This document shows positions 38,886 to 47,735 of a stretch of 64,000 nt of DNA, in pieces (the first letter of the stretch is position 1; every line of letters begins with the position of its first letter). Below the pieces are notes generated by a model that was not told the DNA's origin, did not search any database, and saw only the letters and a program-made list of their open reading frames with translations. The stretch comes from Geodermatophilus sp. YIM 151500. Lineage in GTDB: Bacteria; Actinomycetota; Actinomycetes; Mycobacteriales; Geodermatophilaceae. Made by a program: the position numbers and the translations under genes. The stretch spans positions 124,001 through 188,000 of the forward strand of contig NZ_JAOVZT010000005.1 in assembly GCF_025716945.1 (NCBI RefSeq), given 5' to 3'.

Positions 38886-38929
38886 GGAGGACCGCGGCTC
38901 GACGCGCTCCCCGGCGACGGGTCGGCACG

Positions 38930-39330
38930 ACGGCGGGGCACCGCTCCGCGACCGCCCGGCTCGGCTGCTGGCCGGGCGGGGTGACCTGCCCGGCGCGGAG
39001 GAGGCGTTCGAGGGCGCACGGGCGCGCCTGGTCCCACTGCCGCTGCCGTACGAGCGAGCGCGCTGTGGACTTCGCCCACGGCATCACGCTCCGCCGGGCG
39101 GGGCGTCGACGAGACGCCACCGCGCTGCTCACCGCGGCGCGCCAGGCCTTCGCCGCGCTGGGCGCGGAGGTCCACGTGGAGCGCTGCGACCGCGAGCTCA
39201 AGACGGGTAGCCCGACACCCCGGGGGGCCGACTCCGGTGCCGCCGCTCTCACCGAGCAGTAACGGACCGTCGCCGGCCTCGTCGCCACCGGCCTGAGCAA
39301 CAAGGAGGTGGCGACGTCGATGCTGCTGTC
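38930..39330 (+). pseudogene. Decayed C-terminal copy of the LAL/LuxR regulator
   Basis: Reading through frameshifts, the segment gives GHRSATARL, then RLLAGRGDLPGAEEAFEGAR, DFAHGITLRRAGRRRDATAL, VHVERCDRELKTG, LTEQ followed by a TAA, then LVATGLSNKEVATSMLLS. Each piece matches the end of the regulator at 30961-33774 in order. There is at least one deletion, one frameshift and one nonsense change, and the last part of the LuxR helix-turn-helix is missing where the DNA joins the mazF fragment. It lies right after benE. It may be a leftover of a cluster duplication. Confidence 0.85.
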
Positions 39331-39477
39331 CGGCACCACGGTGACGACTCTGCGGCCCAGGCGACTGGCGGCGGCGTTGGCGCGGTCGTTGCTGACGATG
39401 ACGGCCGGTCGGCGCTTGGCGGCCTCGCTGCCGCGTACCGGCTCCAGGTCGGTCAACCGGATCTCACCGCGCAGCAT
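39331..39477 (-). pseudogene. Truncated MazF/PemK-type toxin
   Basis: The ATG at 39477 opens with MLRGEIRLTDLEPVRGSEA and KRRPAVIVSNDRANAAA, then RRVVTVVP. That is the N-terminal half of MazF RNase toxins, including the RPAVIVS box with its catalytic Arg. After 49 residues the sequence crosses into the decayed LuxR DNA and the second half is lost, including the Thr/Ser active-site strand. The start overlaps the antitoxin gene by 14 bp, the normal arrangement in MazEF operons. The toxin is very probably inactive. Confidence 0.75.
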
Positions 39478-39694
39478 CGGGGAGTCCGTCGCCGGCCGTC
39501 GTCTCCCAGGCTGCCTGCTCGCCGGAAGCCTCCCACTCCCGCCAGGCGGCGGCGTAGTCCTCCTCCAGACCGGCATGGCGGAGCAGTCGGATCGCGTGCC
39601 GCAGCGCCGCCGACCGCGAGCGCAGACCCGAGGCGCGGGTGTACTCGTCGAGCAGGACGACGTCTTCCTCCGACAGGCTGACGCTGGGCTTCAC
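39464..39694 (-). CDS. Ribbon-helix-helix antitoxin of a broken MazEF-type pair
   Basis: This 76-residue protein starts KPSVSLSEEDVVLLDEYTRA and SGLRSRSAALRHAIRLLR, the strand-helix-helix DNA-binding fold of CopG/MazE-type antitoxins. The acidic, Trp-containing tail (YAAAWREWEASGEQAAWE) is the usual toxin-wrapping segment. The GTG at 39694 has GGAGGAG 10 nt upstream. It overlaps the start of the truncated toxin. With the toxin gone, it can only act as an autoregulator or neutralise a related toxin elsewhere. Confidence 0.78.
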   Translation of the reverse strand: MKPSVSLSEEDVVLLDEYTRASGLRSRSAALRHAIRLLRHAGLEEDYAAAWREWEASGEQAAWETTAGDGLPDAAR

Positions 39695-39870
39695 GCCGGC
39701 AATGCTCCTCCGGTAGCAATCGAGTGGTAGTAGAAGGGCGGGTTCGACCGAGCCCCTCCAGCCGTTGCCGAGGACACGGGGAGGCACCCGGGGCGGACGG
39801 GTGCCGGCGGCGTTGCCCGCGAGCCGGGCCAGCGGCCACCATCGGGGAACCCGCGTCCCAGGGAGCTCCG

Positions 39871-41313
39871 ATGCCCGCTTGGCACCGTCCACCCACCCGC
39901 CTCGCCGCGTGGGGCGCCGCTGCGGTTCTCGGGCTGCAGGCCGCGTCGGCCGGTCCGCCGCGCGGCGGCCGCGGACCCGGTGACGGTGCGGTGCACCGGC
40001 GGTCCACTCCGGACGACGCGGTGCACGTCCCGGGCGCGGAGCGAACCGACACCGCGTGCCTGCCGGACCTCACGACCGCCGGGCTGCTGCAGGCACCTGC
40101 GGGTCGGTTCACCGACCAGACGGACTGGCTCCCCCTCCACGCGCCCGGCGCCTGCAACCCGACCGGCGTGCCCGGGCTGCAGGTCGACGGCTGCTTCCCG
40201 GACACCTCCACCTCCAACGCCACCCACGGCTGGGACCACGACAGCCAGTTCGTGCTGCGTATCCCGGACACCTGGAACGGCGGCCTGGTCCTGACCGGCG
40301 CGCCGGGCGTCCGCAAGCAGTACGCCTGCGACTTCCTCGTCTCCGACTTCGTCCTGGCGCGGGGCTTCGCCTACGCGTCCACGGACAAGGGCAACACCGG
40401 CCCGGACTTCTACCGCGACGGCGAACGGCCGGGCGACGCGGTGGCCGAGTGGCACGAGCGGGTGACCCAGCTCGCGATCGCCGCGCGGGACGCGCTGCGC
40501 GACCACTTCGGCTCCTCGCCGCAGCGCACCTACCTGGCCGGCATCAGCAACGGCGGCTACCTGGTGCGCTGGCAGCTGGAGAACCGCCCCGAGCTCTACG
40601 ACGGCGGCGTCGACTGGGAGGGGACCCTGTTCACGCCCGACGGGCCCAACCTGTTCACCTACCTGCCGACGGCCGTGCGCTACACCCTCGGCCAGGCCAC
40701 CGCCGCGGACATGCACGCCGCCGGCTTCGCCCACGGCTCCGAGCCGCTGTGGCCCTTCCACCAGAGCTTCTACTGGGGGGTGACGCAGAAGACCTACCGG
40801 GCGGAGTTCGACCCGGCGTACGACCCGGCCTGCCCCGGGGCGACGGCGGGCACGAGCCTGCCGGAGATCCTGGCGCCGTGCCCGAGCGACGCCGCCTACG
40901 ACGCGTGGTTCGCCGATCCGCGCTCCCGGCCGGTGCACGAGGCGCTGGCCCGGATCAGCCTGTCCGGCGCGATCGGCAAGCCGCTGCTCACCCTCCACGG
41001 CACCCTGGACACCCTGCTCCCGATCGGCCTCCACGGCGACGTCTACGCCCGGATGATCGCCGATGCGCAGCGGGGTGGGCTGCACCGGTACTACCGCATC
41101 GAGGGCGGCAACCACGTCGACAGCCTGATGCACCTGGACCCCGAGCGCCTGCGTCCGATGCTGCCCTGCTTCCGGACCGCCTTCGACGCCCTGACCGCCT
41201 GGGTGGAGGACGGGGAGGAACCGCCGGCCAGCGCGACCGTCCCGCGCCCGGTGGGCAACGGCGCGACCGACCCGGAGTTGCTGAACTCCTGCTCGCTGCG
41301 CTCCGGGGGCTGA
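39871..41313 (+). CDS. Secreted alpha/beta-hydrolase, tannase/3-hydroxybutyrate oligomer hydrolase-like
   Basis: The 480-residue protein has an N-terminal signal-like segment (TRLAAWGAAAVLGLQAASA, about 9-27). The hydrolase part follows, with Ser226 in AGISNGGYL, a late Asp in LHGTLDTLLP and His in GGNHVDSLMH. The nucleophile elbow, large lid and disulfide-suggestive Cys pattern fit secreted esterases of the tannase or 3-hydroxybutyrate oligomer hydrolase type. The substrate is not certain; feruloyl or gallate esters would suit the aromatic neighbourhood, but that is inference. ATG at 39871 has GGGAG upstream. It stands alone. Confidence 0.75.
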   Translation: MPAWHRPPTRLAAWGAAAVLGLQAASAGPPRGGRGPGDGAVHRRSTPDDAVHVPGAERTDTACLPDLTTAGLLQAPAGRFTDQTDWLPLHAPGACNPTGVPGLQVDGCFPDTSTSNATHGWDHDSQFVLRIPDTWNGGLVLTGAPGVRKQYACDFLVSDFVLARGFAYASTDKGNTGPDFYRDGERPGDAVAEWHERVTQLAIAARDALRDHFGSSPQRTYLAGISNGGYLVRWQLENRPELYDGGVDWEGTLFTPDGPNLFTYLPTAVRYTLGQATAADMHAAGFAHGSEPLWPFHQSFYWGVTQKTYRAEFDPAYDPACPGATAGTSLPEILAPCPSDAAYDAWFADPRSRPVHEALARISLSGAIGKPLLTLHGTLDTLLPIGLHGDVYARMIADAQRGGLHRYYRIEGGNHVDSLMHLDPERLRPMLPCFRTAFDALTAWVEDGEEPPASATVPRPVGNGATDPELLNSCSLRSGG

Positions 41314-41538
41314 CCGCCGGGGCGGCCTGCCGCAGTTCGCCGGCGACGGGCCTCACGGCCGGCCGATCGCGTCGCACGTCGACGCCGGCGTCCGTGCTGA
41401 CGCCCATCCGTCGTACGTCGAGGAGCGACGCCGGTCTCGCCGGCAGGCGGCAGACCCGAGGGGACGGCGGACCTAGCGTCGCTGGGCGACGGCGCCCCGC
41501 CCGGGCGTCGCGTCGATCAGCGGAAGGACCCCACCGAG

Positions 41539-42066
41539 ATGGCCCGCACGAGACTCACCACGGCGGCGCTCGTCGTCCTCGTGTGGACGGCGATGCTGTC
41601 CTTCGGCGGCGTGGCCGCCGAGACCGTGGTGCTCTACCCGAACATCTTCGACGATCCGCCGGCGTCGCTGGACCGGGCCCGGGAGTTCCTCGTGGCGGGC
41701 AGTCCCCATGACTACTTCCCGCCGCTGGGTGCCTCGGTCGTGCTGAGCAGCCTCGCCGCGGTGGTGCTGACGTGGCGGGAGCCGCGGCTGCGGTGGTGGG
41801 TGGTCGGCGCGGCGGCGGTGTTCGTCGCCTGCGAGTTCCTGTTCTCGGTGGCGTTCTTCTGGCCGCGCAACGCGGTGATGTTCGTCGACCCGGTCGGCAC
41901 CCACTCCGCGGAGTACCTGCGTCAGGTTGCCGAGGAGTTCGTCGCCGGCCACCGGGTGCGCCTTGCCGGTGGCGGGGTGACCGCGGCCCTGGCGTTCACC
42001 GCGCTGCTGCGCTGGGTCCGCGTCACCGCTCCCGCCCCGGCCGAGCACGTGGAGGCCGGCCGATGA
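41539..42066 (+). CDS. Four-TM membrane protein, DUF1772-like
   Basis: This 175-residue protein has spans near 9-28, 62-78, 88-108 and 140-156. The first span is followed by a periplasmic-type loop (AETVVLYPNIFDDPP). The layout resembles DUF1772/anthrone-oxygenase-like small membrane proteins. ATG at 41539 has GGAAGGACC upstream, and a TAGCGT box at about 41474 may be its promoter. The next gene overlaps its stop by ATGA, so the two form a coupled pair. Function unknown. Confidence 0.65.
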   Translation: MARTRLTTAALVVLVWTAMLSFGGVAAETVVLYPNIFDDPPASLDRAREFLVAGSPHDYFPPLGASVVLSSLAAVVLTWREPRLRWWVVGAAAVFVACEFLFSVAFFWPRNAVMFVDPVGTHSAEYLRQVAEEFVAGHRVRLAGGGVTAALAFTALLRWVRVTAPAPAEHVEAGR

Positions 42067-42674
42067 GCACCGCCCGCCGTTCGCTGGGGTTCTCCTGGCC
42101 GGTCCTCGTCGGGCTCGCCGCCCTCGCGGCCCCACGGGTCGTCCTGCACGACCTGGGCGTCATCGAGGAGGGGAGCGTCGTCAACGGGTTGTTCGTCTTC
42201 GTCCCGCCGGTCTGCTGGATCGCCGTCGTGCTGTGGAAGCGGCCACCGCGCCCGTTCGCCACGGTGGTGGTGATCGGCGTGCTCTACGGCGTGTTCCTGG
42301 CGGTCGGGCACCAGGTGCTGTGGGCCGCCGCCTTCGCCGGGGACCCGCCGGTCCTGGGTGGGAACCTCGCTGGGATCGATCCCGCCACGCAGGAGGTGGT
42401 CCTCCGCACGGCCGCGGTCCTGTCCAGCCTGGTCACCGGCGCCCTCGTCGGAGTCGTCACCGCCGTCGTCACGACGGCGCTCCGGCGGGCGCTCCGTCGC
42501 CTCGTGCCCACGCGGTGGGGCACGTCGTTGCGTCCGGCGCGAGCCACCCATCCGCCGACGGTGGGTCGCGCGTCGCCGGAGGCCGCGGAGGGGCGGGCGA
42601 CCCGGTCGGTGGACACGACCGGGATCGGCAGGAGGGCCAACGGCTCGTCGTGCGCACCCGTTCCGCACGGGTGA
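42063..42674 (+). CDS. Membrane protein, unknown function
   Basis: The 203-residue protein has about four spans (near 11-27, 40-58, 65-86 and 116-140) followed by a basic, disordered tail. It overlaps the preceding DUF1772-like gene by ATGA, implying coupled synthesis and perhaps a two-subunit membrane complex. I do not recognise a family. The last 50 residues (Arg/Pro/Ser/Thr-rich) look unstructured, and the true end may be functionally shorter. Confidence 0.6.
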   Translation: MSTARRSLGFSWPVLVGLAALAAPRVVLHDLGVIEEGSVVNGLFVFVPPVCWIAVVLWKRPPRPFATVVVIGVLYGVFLAVGHQVLWAAAFAGDPPVLGGNLAGIDPATQEVVLRTAAVLSSLVTGALVGVVTAVVTTALRRALRRLVPTRWGTSLRPARATHPPTVGRASPEAAEGRATRSVDTTGIGRRANGSSCAPVPHG

Positions 42675-42824
42675 GCGCGATCGCGACCATCCCGGGGCAG
42701 ACGAACACCGCCGCACCCGGCGGGAGCCGAATGGAGGTCCAGCGGCCGCAGCACGCCCTTCCGGGTCGGCGCCGGCGCGGGCAGCCTTCCCCTGGTGCGG
42801 ACCGGCCGGAGGGGGGGAGCAGCG

Positions 42825-43727
42825 GTGCCCGTGACCGAGTACGACGTCGGCCCCGGCGCCTACGGGGTGGCCGTCGGAGCGGACGGCGTCGTGTGGACGA
42901 CCCTGGTCGAGCGCGGCGAGCTGGCCCGGCTCGCTCCCGACGGTCGCGTCACCAGGATCCGCGTGGACGGCGACGACAGCCGGCCGATGGTGCCGACCAT
43001 CGGGCCCGATGGCGCGGTGTGGTTCAGCCGGGGCGACGGCCGGATCGGACGCGTCGACGCGTCCGGGACGGTCTCCTCGGTCCCCGTGCTCACGCCGGCG
43101 GGAGCTCCGTACGGGCTCTGCGTCGGTCCCGATCGGGCCCTCTGGTACACCCTGCTGTCCGCGGACCGGATCGGTCGGCTCGCCCTCGACGGGACGACCG
43201 ACGAGTTCCCGCTGGCCCCGGGTGGGATGCCGTCCATGATCACCGCCGGGCCGGACGGCGCGCTGTGGTTCACCCTCAACCGCGCCGACGCCATCGGCCG
43301 GATAGCACCCGGCGGGGACGTCACCACCCGTCCGCTGCCCACGCCCGGCGCGGCACCGGTCGGCATCCACGCCGGTCCGAGCGCCGTCTGGTTCGCCGAG
43401 ATCGGCGCCGGCCGGATCGGACGCGTCGATCCGGACGGGACGATCGAGGAGTTCCCCCTTCCCGACCCCGCGAGCCGGCCGCACGCGGTCGCCGCGACCG
43501 ACGACGGGGGGTGCTGGGCGACGCTGTGGGCCAGCAGCTCCGCCGTGCGGCTCGACCGGCACGGCCGGGTCGTCGACGACGTGGTCTTCCGGCCGGGGGC
43601 CGAGCCGCACGGCTTGGCCGTCGCGGCCGACGGGTCGCTGTGGGTCGCGCTCGAGGCGGGCTCGCTCGTGCGCGTCACCCGTGCGGCGGATCCCCCCACG
43701 GTCCCGGAGCAGCGGGCCCACGCGTGA
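42825..43727 (+). CDS. Virginiamycin B lyase-like beta-propeller protein
   Basis: The 300-residue protein is made of repeated blades with the pattern GPDGAVWFS, RIGRVDASG, GPDGALWFTL, ADAIGRIAPGG and RIGRVDPDG, as in Vgb streptogramin lyases. Vgb opens the cyclic depsipeptide of type B streptogramins using a catalytic His; a candidate His lies in ASRPHAVAATDDG, and another in EPHGLAVAADG. Many homologues act on other substrates or are only structural, so resistance should not be assumed. The GTG at 42825 has GGAGGGGGGGAG upstream. It is followed by a sensor kinase gene with its own promoter. Confidence 0.8.
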   Translation: MPVTEYDVGPGAYGVAVGADGVVWTTLVERGELARLAPDGRVTRIRVDGDDSRPMVPTIGPDGAVWFSRGDGRIGRVDASGTVSSVPVLTPAGAPYGLCVGPDRALWYTLLSADRIGRLALDGTTDEFPLAPGGMPSMITAGPDGALWFTLNRADAIGRIAPGGDVTTRPLPTPGAAPVGIHAGPSAVWFAEIGAGRIGRVDPDGTIEEFPLPDPASRPHAVAATDDGGCWATLWASSSAVRLDRHGRVVDDVVFRPGAEPHGLAVAADGSLWVALEAGSLVRVTRAADPPTVPEQRAHA

Positions 43728-43855
43728 CGACACGGACCGGAGGCGCACCGGCCGCGGACGGTCCCCGCCCCTCGTCCCGGGCCGACGGGCGTCGTCGCCT
43801 CCAGGCGACCCGGTCGGTCGACCCGGAGGGGATGTCCGACCGGCGGCAGTGTTCC

Positions 43856-43861
43856 TAGGCT
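43856..43861 (+). promoter_or_regulatory. Candidate -10 box (TAGGCT) for the kinase-regulator operon
   Basis: TAGGCT fits TANNNT and stands 6 nt before the GTG at 43868, suggesting a leaderless transcript for the sensor kinase. Confidence 0.55.
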
Positions 43862-43867
43862 GGCGGC

Positions 43868-45037
43868 GTGTCCACCGCCAGGGACGCGCCGGCCGGCGGG
43901 GTGGACCGGCGGCTCACCGACCTGCTGCTGGCCACCGCCCAGACGCTGGGGGTGGCGCTGGTCATCGCCGCCGACCTGCAGGGGACCGGCCGCGCGACGG
44001 CCGGCGCCTACCTGTTCGCCGTCGGCTTCGGTGTCCTCGTGCTGGCCGCCCGATGGGCGCCCGCGACGGTGCTGGCGCTGACCGTGCTGGCGATCTTCGC
44101 CTACTACGCGCTCGACCTCCCACCGATCGGCATCGCGCTGCCCGCCGTGGCCGCGCTCTACCGGGCGGCCGACGTCGGTGCCCTCCGCGCGGCGGTGGGG
44201 GCCGGTGCGGTGCTGGTCGCGGTCGCCGGCTGGGCCCGGGTCGCCGAAGGGCTGCCGACCACCTACCTGCTCAGCTACGAGCTGCTCACCAACGTGGCGC
44301 TCGTCGCCGCGGCGATCGCGCTCGGGGTCAGCGTGCGCGCCCGGCGGGAGACCCGCTCCTCCCAGGAGCGGCTCCGCGAGCTGACAGCGGCCGAGCACGC
44401 CCGGGAGGCCGAGCGCCGGCTGCAGGCCGAGCGGGTCCGCCTGGCCCGGGACCTGCACGACTCGGTGGGGCACGCGATGTCGGTCATCGCGCTGCACAGC
44501 AACGTGGCCGCCGAGGCCATCGGTCGCGACGACGGTGCCGCCCGGCGCGCGGTCGAGCAGATCGGTGCCGCGACGTCGGCCCAGCTGCGCGAGCTGCGGG
44601 CCACCGTCAAGCTGCTGCGCTCGCCGGCGGTCGACGTCGAACGCGGAGCCGTGGGGCTGGCCGGTCTGCACCGGTTGGCCGAGGGCGCCCGCGAGGCCGG
44701 TGTCGCGGTCGACCTGGACGTCGACGTGGCCGACGGCTGCCTGGACGGGGCGATCGAGGCGGCCGCCTACCGGATCGTGCAGGAGTCGCTGACCAACGTG
44801 CTCCGGCACTCGGGCGCCACGCACGCCGCGGTCACCGCCGGCATCCGCGGGGACCGGCTGGAGCTGGTCGTCGTCGACGACGGTGCGGGTACGTGTCCCG
44901 ACGACGACCAGGGCAGCGGCTCCGGGCTCGTCGGCATGCGGGAACGGGCCGCCATGCTGGGCGGGCAGGTGACCGCCGGCCGCGGCGACGGCGGCTTCGT
45001 GGTCCGTGCCGCGCTGCCGACGAGGCTCGACACGTGA
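43868..45037 (+). CDS. NarL-type sensor histidine kinase
   Basis: The 389-residue protein has four to six N-terminal spans (residues 20-155), a coiled linker, and then the HisKA_3 dimerisation box with the phosphorylated His in LARDLHDSVGHAMSVIALH (near 190-208). The GHKL ATPase follows, with N-box YRIVQESLTNVLRHSG, VVDDGAGT and GSGSGLVGMRERAAMLGG. No extracellular sensor domain is evident, so it may sense a membrane state. It overlaps the response regulator as GTGA. Confidence 0.92.
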   Translation: MSTARDAPAGGVDRRLTDLLLATAQTLGVALVIAADLQGTGRATAGAYLFAVGFGVLVLAARWAPATVLALTVLAIFAYYALDLPPIGIALPAVAALYRAADVGALRAAVGAGAVLVAVAGWARVAEGLPTTYLLSYELLTNVALVAAAIALGVSVRARRETRSSQERLRELTAAEHAREAERRLQAERVRLARDLHDSVGHAMSVIALHSNVAAEAIGRDDGAARRAVEQIGAATSAQLRELRATVKLLRSPAVDVERGAVGLAGLHRLAEGAREAGVAVDLDVDVADGCLDGAIEAAAYRIVQESLTNVLRHSGATHAAVTAGIRGDRLELVVVDDGAGTCPDDDQGSGSGLVGMRERAAMLGGQVTAGRGDGGFVVRAALPTRLDT

Positions 45038-45693
45038 TCGGCATCGTGCTCGTCGACGACCAGGAGCTCGTCCGCACCGGGCTGCGGGCCCTGGCCGAGC
45101 GCGACGGCGACATCGCCGTGGTGGGGGAGGCGGGCACCGGCCGGTCGGGGCTCTCCCGGGTCCGGGAGCTGCACCCGGACGTCGTCCTGATGGACATCCG
45201 GATGCCGGACATGGACGGCCTGCAGGCGACTCGAGAGATCGTCGCCGATCCCCGGCTGGACGACGTCCGGGTGCTGGTGCTCACGACGTTCGACGAGGAC
45301 GAGCACGTGTTCGAGGCGATCCGCGCCGGCGCCGCGGGTTACCTGCTCAAGGACGTCTCACCGACCGACCTGCGGCAGGCGATCCGCGTGGTGGCCGACG
45401 GAGGGTCGTTGCTGGCGCCGTCGGTGACGCGCACCGTCATGCGGACGCTGGCCGACCGGCTGCGCACAACGGTGGACGACCGGCCGCTGCGCGAGCTGAC
45501 CGAACGCGAACGGGAGGTGCTCGCCCTCGTCGGTCGGGGCCTGTCCAACGAGGAGATCGCGCGGGAGCTGTTCCTCTCCCCTGCGACGGCGCGCACCTAC
45601 GTCTCCCGGTTGCTGGCCAAGCTCGGCGCCCGGGACCGCGCCCGCCTGGTGGTGCTCGCCTACGAGACCGGCCTCGTGGTCCCCGGGTCGTGA
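45034..45693 (+). CDS. NarL/FixJ-type response regulator
   Basis: The 219-residue protein has a receiver domain (VDDQELVRTGL, phospho-acceptor Asp in DVVLMDIRMPDMDG, Lys in YLLKDV). A LuxR-type helix-turn-helix follows (LTEREREVLALVGRGLSNEE, then LFLSPATARTYVSRLLAKLG). It is translationally coupled to its kinase (GTGA overlap) and to the following glycosyltransferase (GTGA again). It is the likely output of the pair; targets are unknown, and autoregulation of the operon is possible. Confidence 0.93.
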   Translation: MIGIVLVDDQELVRTGLRALAERDGDIAVVGEAGTGRSGLSRVRELHPDVVLMDIRMPDMDGLQATREIVADPRLDDVRVLVLTTFDEDEHVFEAIRAGAAGYLLKDVSPTDLRQAIRVVADGGSLLAPSVTRTVMRTLADRLRTTVDDRPLRELTEREREVLALVGRGLSNEEIARELFLSPATARTYVSRLLAKLGARDRARLVVLAYETGLVVPGS

Positions 45694-46853
45694 GCGGAGC
45701 CTGGTCGACCGTGGCGGAGCGGATGCTGGTCAACTTCTTCTACGCCCAGCCGGTCGGGCATGCCGTGGAGGCCCTGCACTACTGCCACGGGCACGCGGTG
45801 GCCGTCCCCGGGCGGGAGGTCTCGCTGGCCCTGAACGCGGCATCGGCCCCCGAACTGGCCGGCCTCTGCCCGTTCGTCACCGCCGCGCACGCGATCGACC
45901 ACCCCTTCCTGGAGCCGTGCGCGGACTCGCTGTCCCGGTTGGGCGCCGTGCCCCGCGACTGGGACTGGATCGTCGACGACGGCCGGAGGCACCAGCCGTT
46001 CCAGCTCGAGATGTTCCCCGGCATGCGCGACTACTACGCGGCCTCCGACGTCCACCTCCGGGGCCGCCGCGGCCGCTCGGTGACCGGAGCGCAGCGGGCC
46101 GGCTACCTGCCGCACCAGCCGCTGCGCTTCGTGCTGCCCCCGGCCGCCCGCGCCGCCGCGGCCGCGCGGCTCGAAACCGGCCTCCCGGTGAGCGGGCGGA
46201 TCGCGCTGCTGCCCGCCGGGTCGAGCGATCCCTCGCTCTACCCGTCACCCGGCTCGTGGCAGCTGGTCCTCGACGCGCTGACCGACGCCCTGCCCGGCGT
46301 CCAGATGGTGCTGGTCGGCCGCACGGCGCGCGACGAGCGGACGAGCACCGCCCTGGGGCCGGACGGCCTGCGGCGTTTGCTGGCGCACCGGTCGGCCCCG
46401 GTCGACTGCGTCGACGTGCCGCTGGTCGAGCAGCTGGCGGTGGTCGAGGCCTGCGACGTCTTCCTCGCCCCGCACACCGGCTTCGGCCTGGCGGCGCTCG
46501 CCGTCGGCACGCCGTGGCTGTCCCTGTCGGGCGGGCGCTGGTTCGAGTACTACTTCAACCACGTGCCGTTCCGCTCGATCCTGCCCGACCCGGACCGCTA
46601 TCCGAGCTTCAGCCAGTTCGACCCGGCGGTCACCGCCCCGGACGGCGACGAGGGGCCGCGGACACCGAGCATGAGCCGCGCCCGCATCCGCGACGACCTC
46701 GACCGGATCGTGGCCGCCGCGGGAGAGCTGCTGGCCGGCTCGCTGAGCTACGACCAGGCGCTGCGCGACTACTTCCCGGCCCTGCGTGCCGCCCACCACG
46801 GCGATCCGACGGCGATCTGGTCGATCGACTCGGTCCACCTGGACCACCTCTGA
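45690..46853 (+). CDS. Glycosyltransferase family 9-like protein coupled to a two-component system
   Basis: The 387-residue protein has two Rossmann-like halves of GT-B type. The C-terminal half contains GRIALLPAGSSDPSLYPSPG, MVLVGRTARDERTS, DCVDVPLVEQLAVVEACDVF and LAPHTGFGLAALAVGTPWLS, resembling the ADP-heptose transferase fold with its conserved HTGF box. The GTG start overlaps the response regulator stop as GTGA; an internal ATG at 45723 could also serve. Sugar donor and acceptor are unknown. Its tight coupling to a kinase-regulator pair suggests envelope or glycan modification under that system. Confidence 0.7.
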   Translation: MSGAWSTVAERMLVNFFYAQPVGHAVEALHYCHGHAVAVPGREVSLALNAASAPELAGLCPFVTAAHAIDHPFLEPCADSLSRLGAVPRDWDWIVDDGRRHQPFQLEMFPGMRDYYAASDVHLRGRRGRSVTGAQRAGYLPHQPLRFVLPPAARAAAAARLETGLPVSGRIALLPAGSSDPSLYPSPGSWQLVLDALTDALPGVQMVLVGRTARDERTSTALGPDGLRRLLAHRSAPVDCVDVPLVEQLAVVEACDVFLAPHTGFGLAALAVGTPWLSLSGGRWFEYYFNHVPFRSILPDPDRYPSFSQFDPAVTAPDGDEGPRTPSMSRARIRDDLDRIVAAAGELLAGSLSYDQALRDYFPALRAAHHGDPTAIWSIDSVHLDHL

Positions 46854-46877
46854 CTCTCGGTCCACCTGGACCACCTC
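46829..46877. repeat. 22-bp direct repeat spanning the glycosyltransferase stop codon
   Basis: CTCGGTCCACCTGGACCACC plus TC occurs at 46829-46850 and again at 46856-46877 with 5 bp between. The first copy encodes the last residues of the protein (SVHLDHL) and the TGA lies in the spacer. It looks like a slip duplication. Confidence 0.85.
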
Positions 46878-46916
46878 CGACAGAGCGTCTGCGCCGACGC
46901 CGTCGACGGGGGCGCG

Positions 46917-47735
46917 TCAGTGGTGGTGGCCGTGCCGGCCGAGGGTCTCCACGGGGGTCGCGCCGGGGCGGGTCCACTGCGGCACGGGGCGGCTGGTCGG
47001 CCCCCAGGTGGCGTTCCCGTCGGCGTCCGAGCGCCAGTACCAGCAGATCGGCGCGCCGTGCCCGCCGACCGGCGCTTCGGTGACCCGGGGGGCCTCGGGC
47101 CAGCCCCCGGGGACGTCCTCCCACGCCTCGCGGCGGCCGTAGGGCGTCATGTCGAGCAGGCCGAGGGAGCCGTTGGCCGGCTCGTTGCCACGGCCCGTCG
47201 TGGCGTAGGTCAGGAACACGCGGTCGCCGTCGCGCAGGAAGCAGGTGAGGGAACCCATGTCGTCGCCGACCGGCGCGTCCACGTCGCGCACCGAGTACCA
47301 GGGTTGGGTGTAGCCCATGAATTCGACGTAGGAGGCCACGTCGTCCCACCGGCCCGTGGTCAGGATGGCGAACGACACGCCGCGGGCGTTGAGGTAGACG
47401 GCGTCCCTCAGGTGCCAGGCCGTGGTGGTGCAGCCCTCGCACTGCCCCTGGTGCGGCGCGCCGTCGTACCACATGTGCTTGTAGACCACGAGCTCGTCGC
47501 GGCCCTGGAACAGGTCCAGGAACGGGACCGGGCCGTCGGGTCCGACGACCTCGACCGTCCCGTCGAACTCCACCATCGGCAGCCGGCGGCGGGCCGCGGC
47601 GAGGGCGTCGCCCTCGCGCGTGTGGGCCTTCTCGCGGACCAGGAGCTCGTCCCGGGCGGTCTGCCAGGTGGCCAGGTCGACGACGGGCGGGCGGCCGGGC
47701 AGCGCGGTGATCGGGTGGTCCGGCGTGGTCGTCAT
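46917..47735 (-). CDS. DUF899 thioredoxin-like protein
   Basis: The 272-residue protein matches DUF899: LVREKAHTREGDALAAARRR, then LPMVEFDG, LFQGRDELVVYKHMWYD, a QCEGCTTTAWHLRDAVYLN box (Cys-x2-Cys in a thioredoxin-like position), and SLGLLDMTPYGRREAWED near the end. Members are cytosolic and of unsettled function, sometimes called thioredoxin-like or dithiol oxidoreductase. ATG at 47735 has GGAGG 5 nt upstream; a second copy of the same ribosome site lies 21 bp earlier because of a tandem duplication. Transcribed toward the glycosyltransferase gene. Confidence 0.85.
   Translation of the reverse strand: MTTTPDHPITALPGRPPVVDLATWQTARDELLVREKAHTREGDALAAARRRLPMVEFDGTVEVVGPDGPVPFLDLFQGRDELVVYKHMWYDGAPHQGQCEGCTTTAWHLRDAVYLNARGVSFAILTTGRWDDVASYVEFMGYTQPWYSVRDVDAPVGDDMGSLTCFLRDGDRVFLTYATTGRGNEPANGSLGLLDMTPYGRREAWEDVPGGWPEAPRVTEAPVGGHGAPICWYWRSDADGNATWGPTSRPVPQWTRPGATPVETLGRHGHHH

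Noticed and set aside
42825-43727. Calling the beta-propeller gene a streptogramin resistance determinant
   Set aside because: Vgb-like propellers are widespread in actinobacteria and many are not resistance enzymes; the catalytic His and Glu set could not be confirmed by eye.
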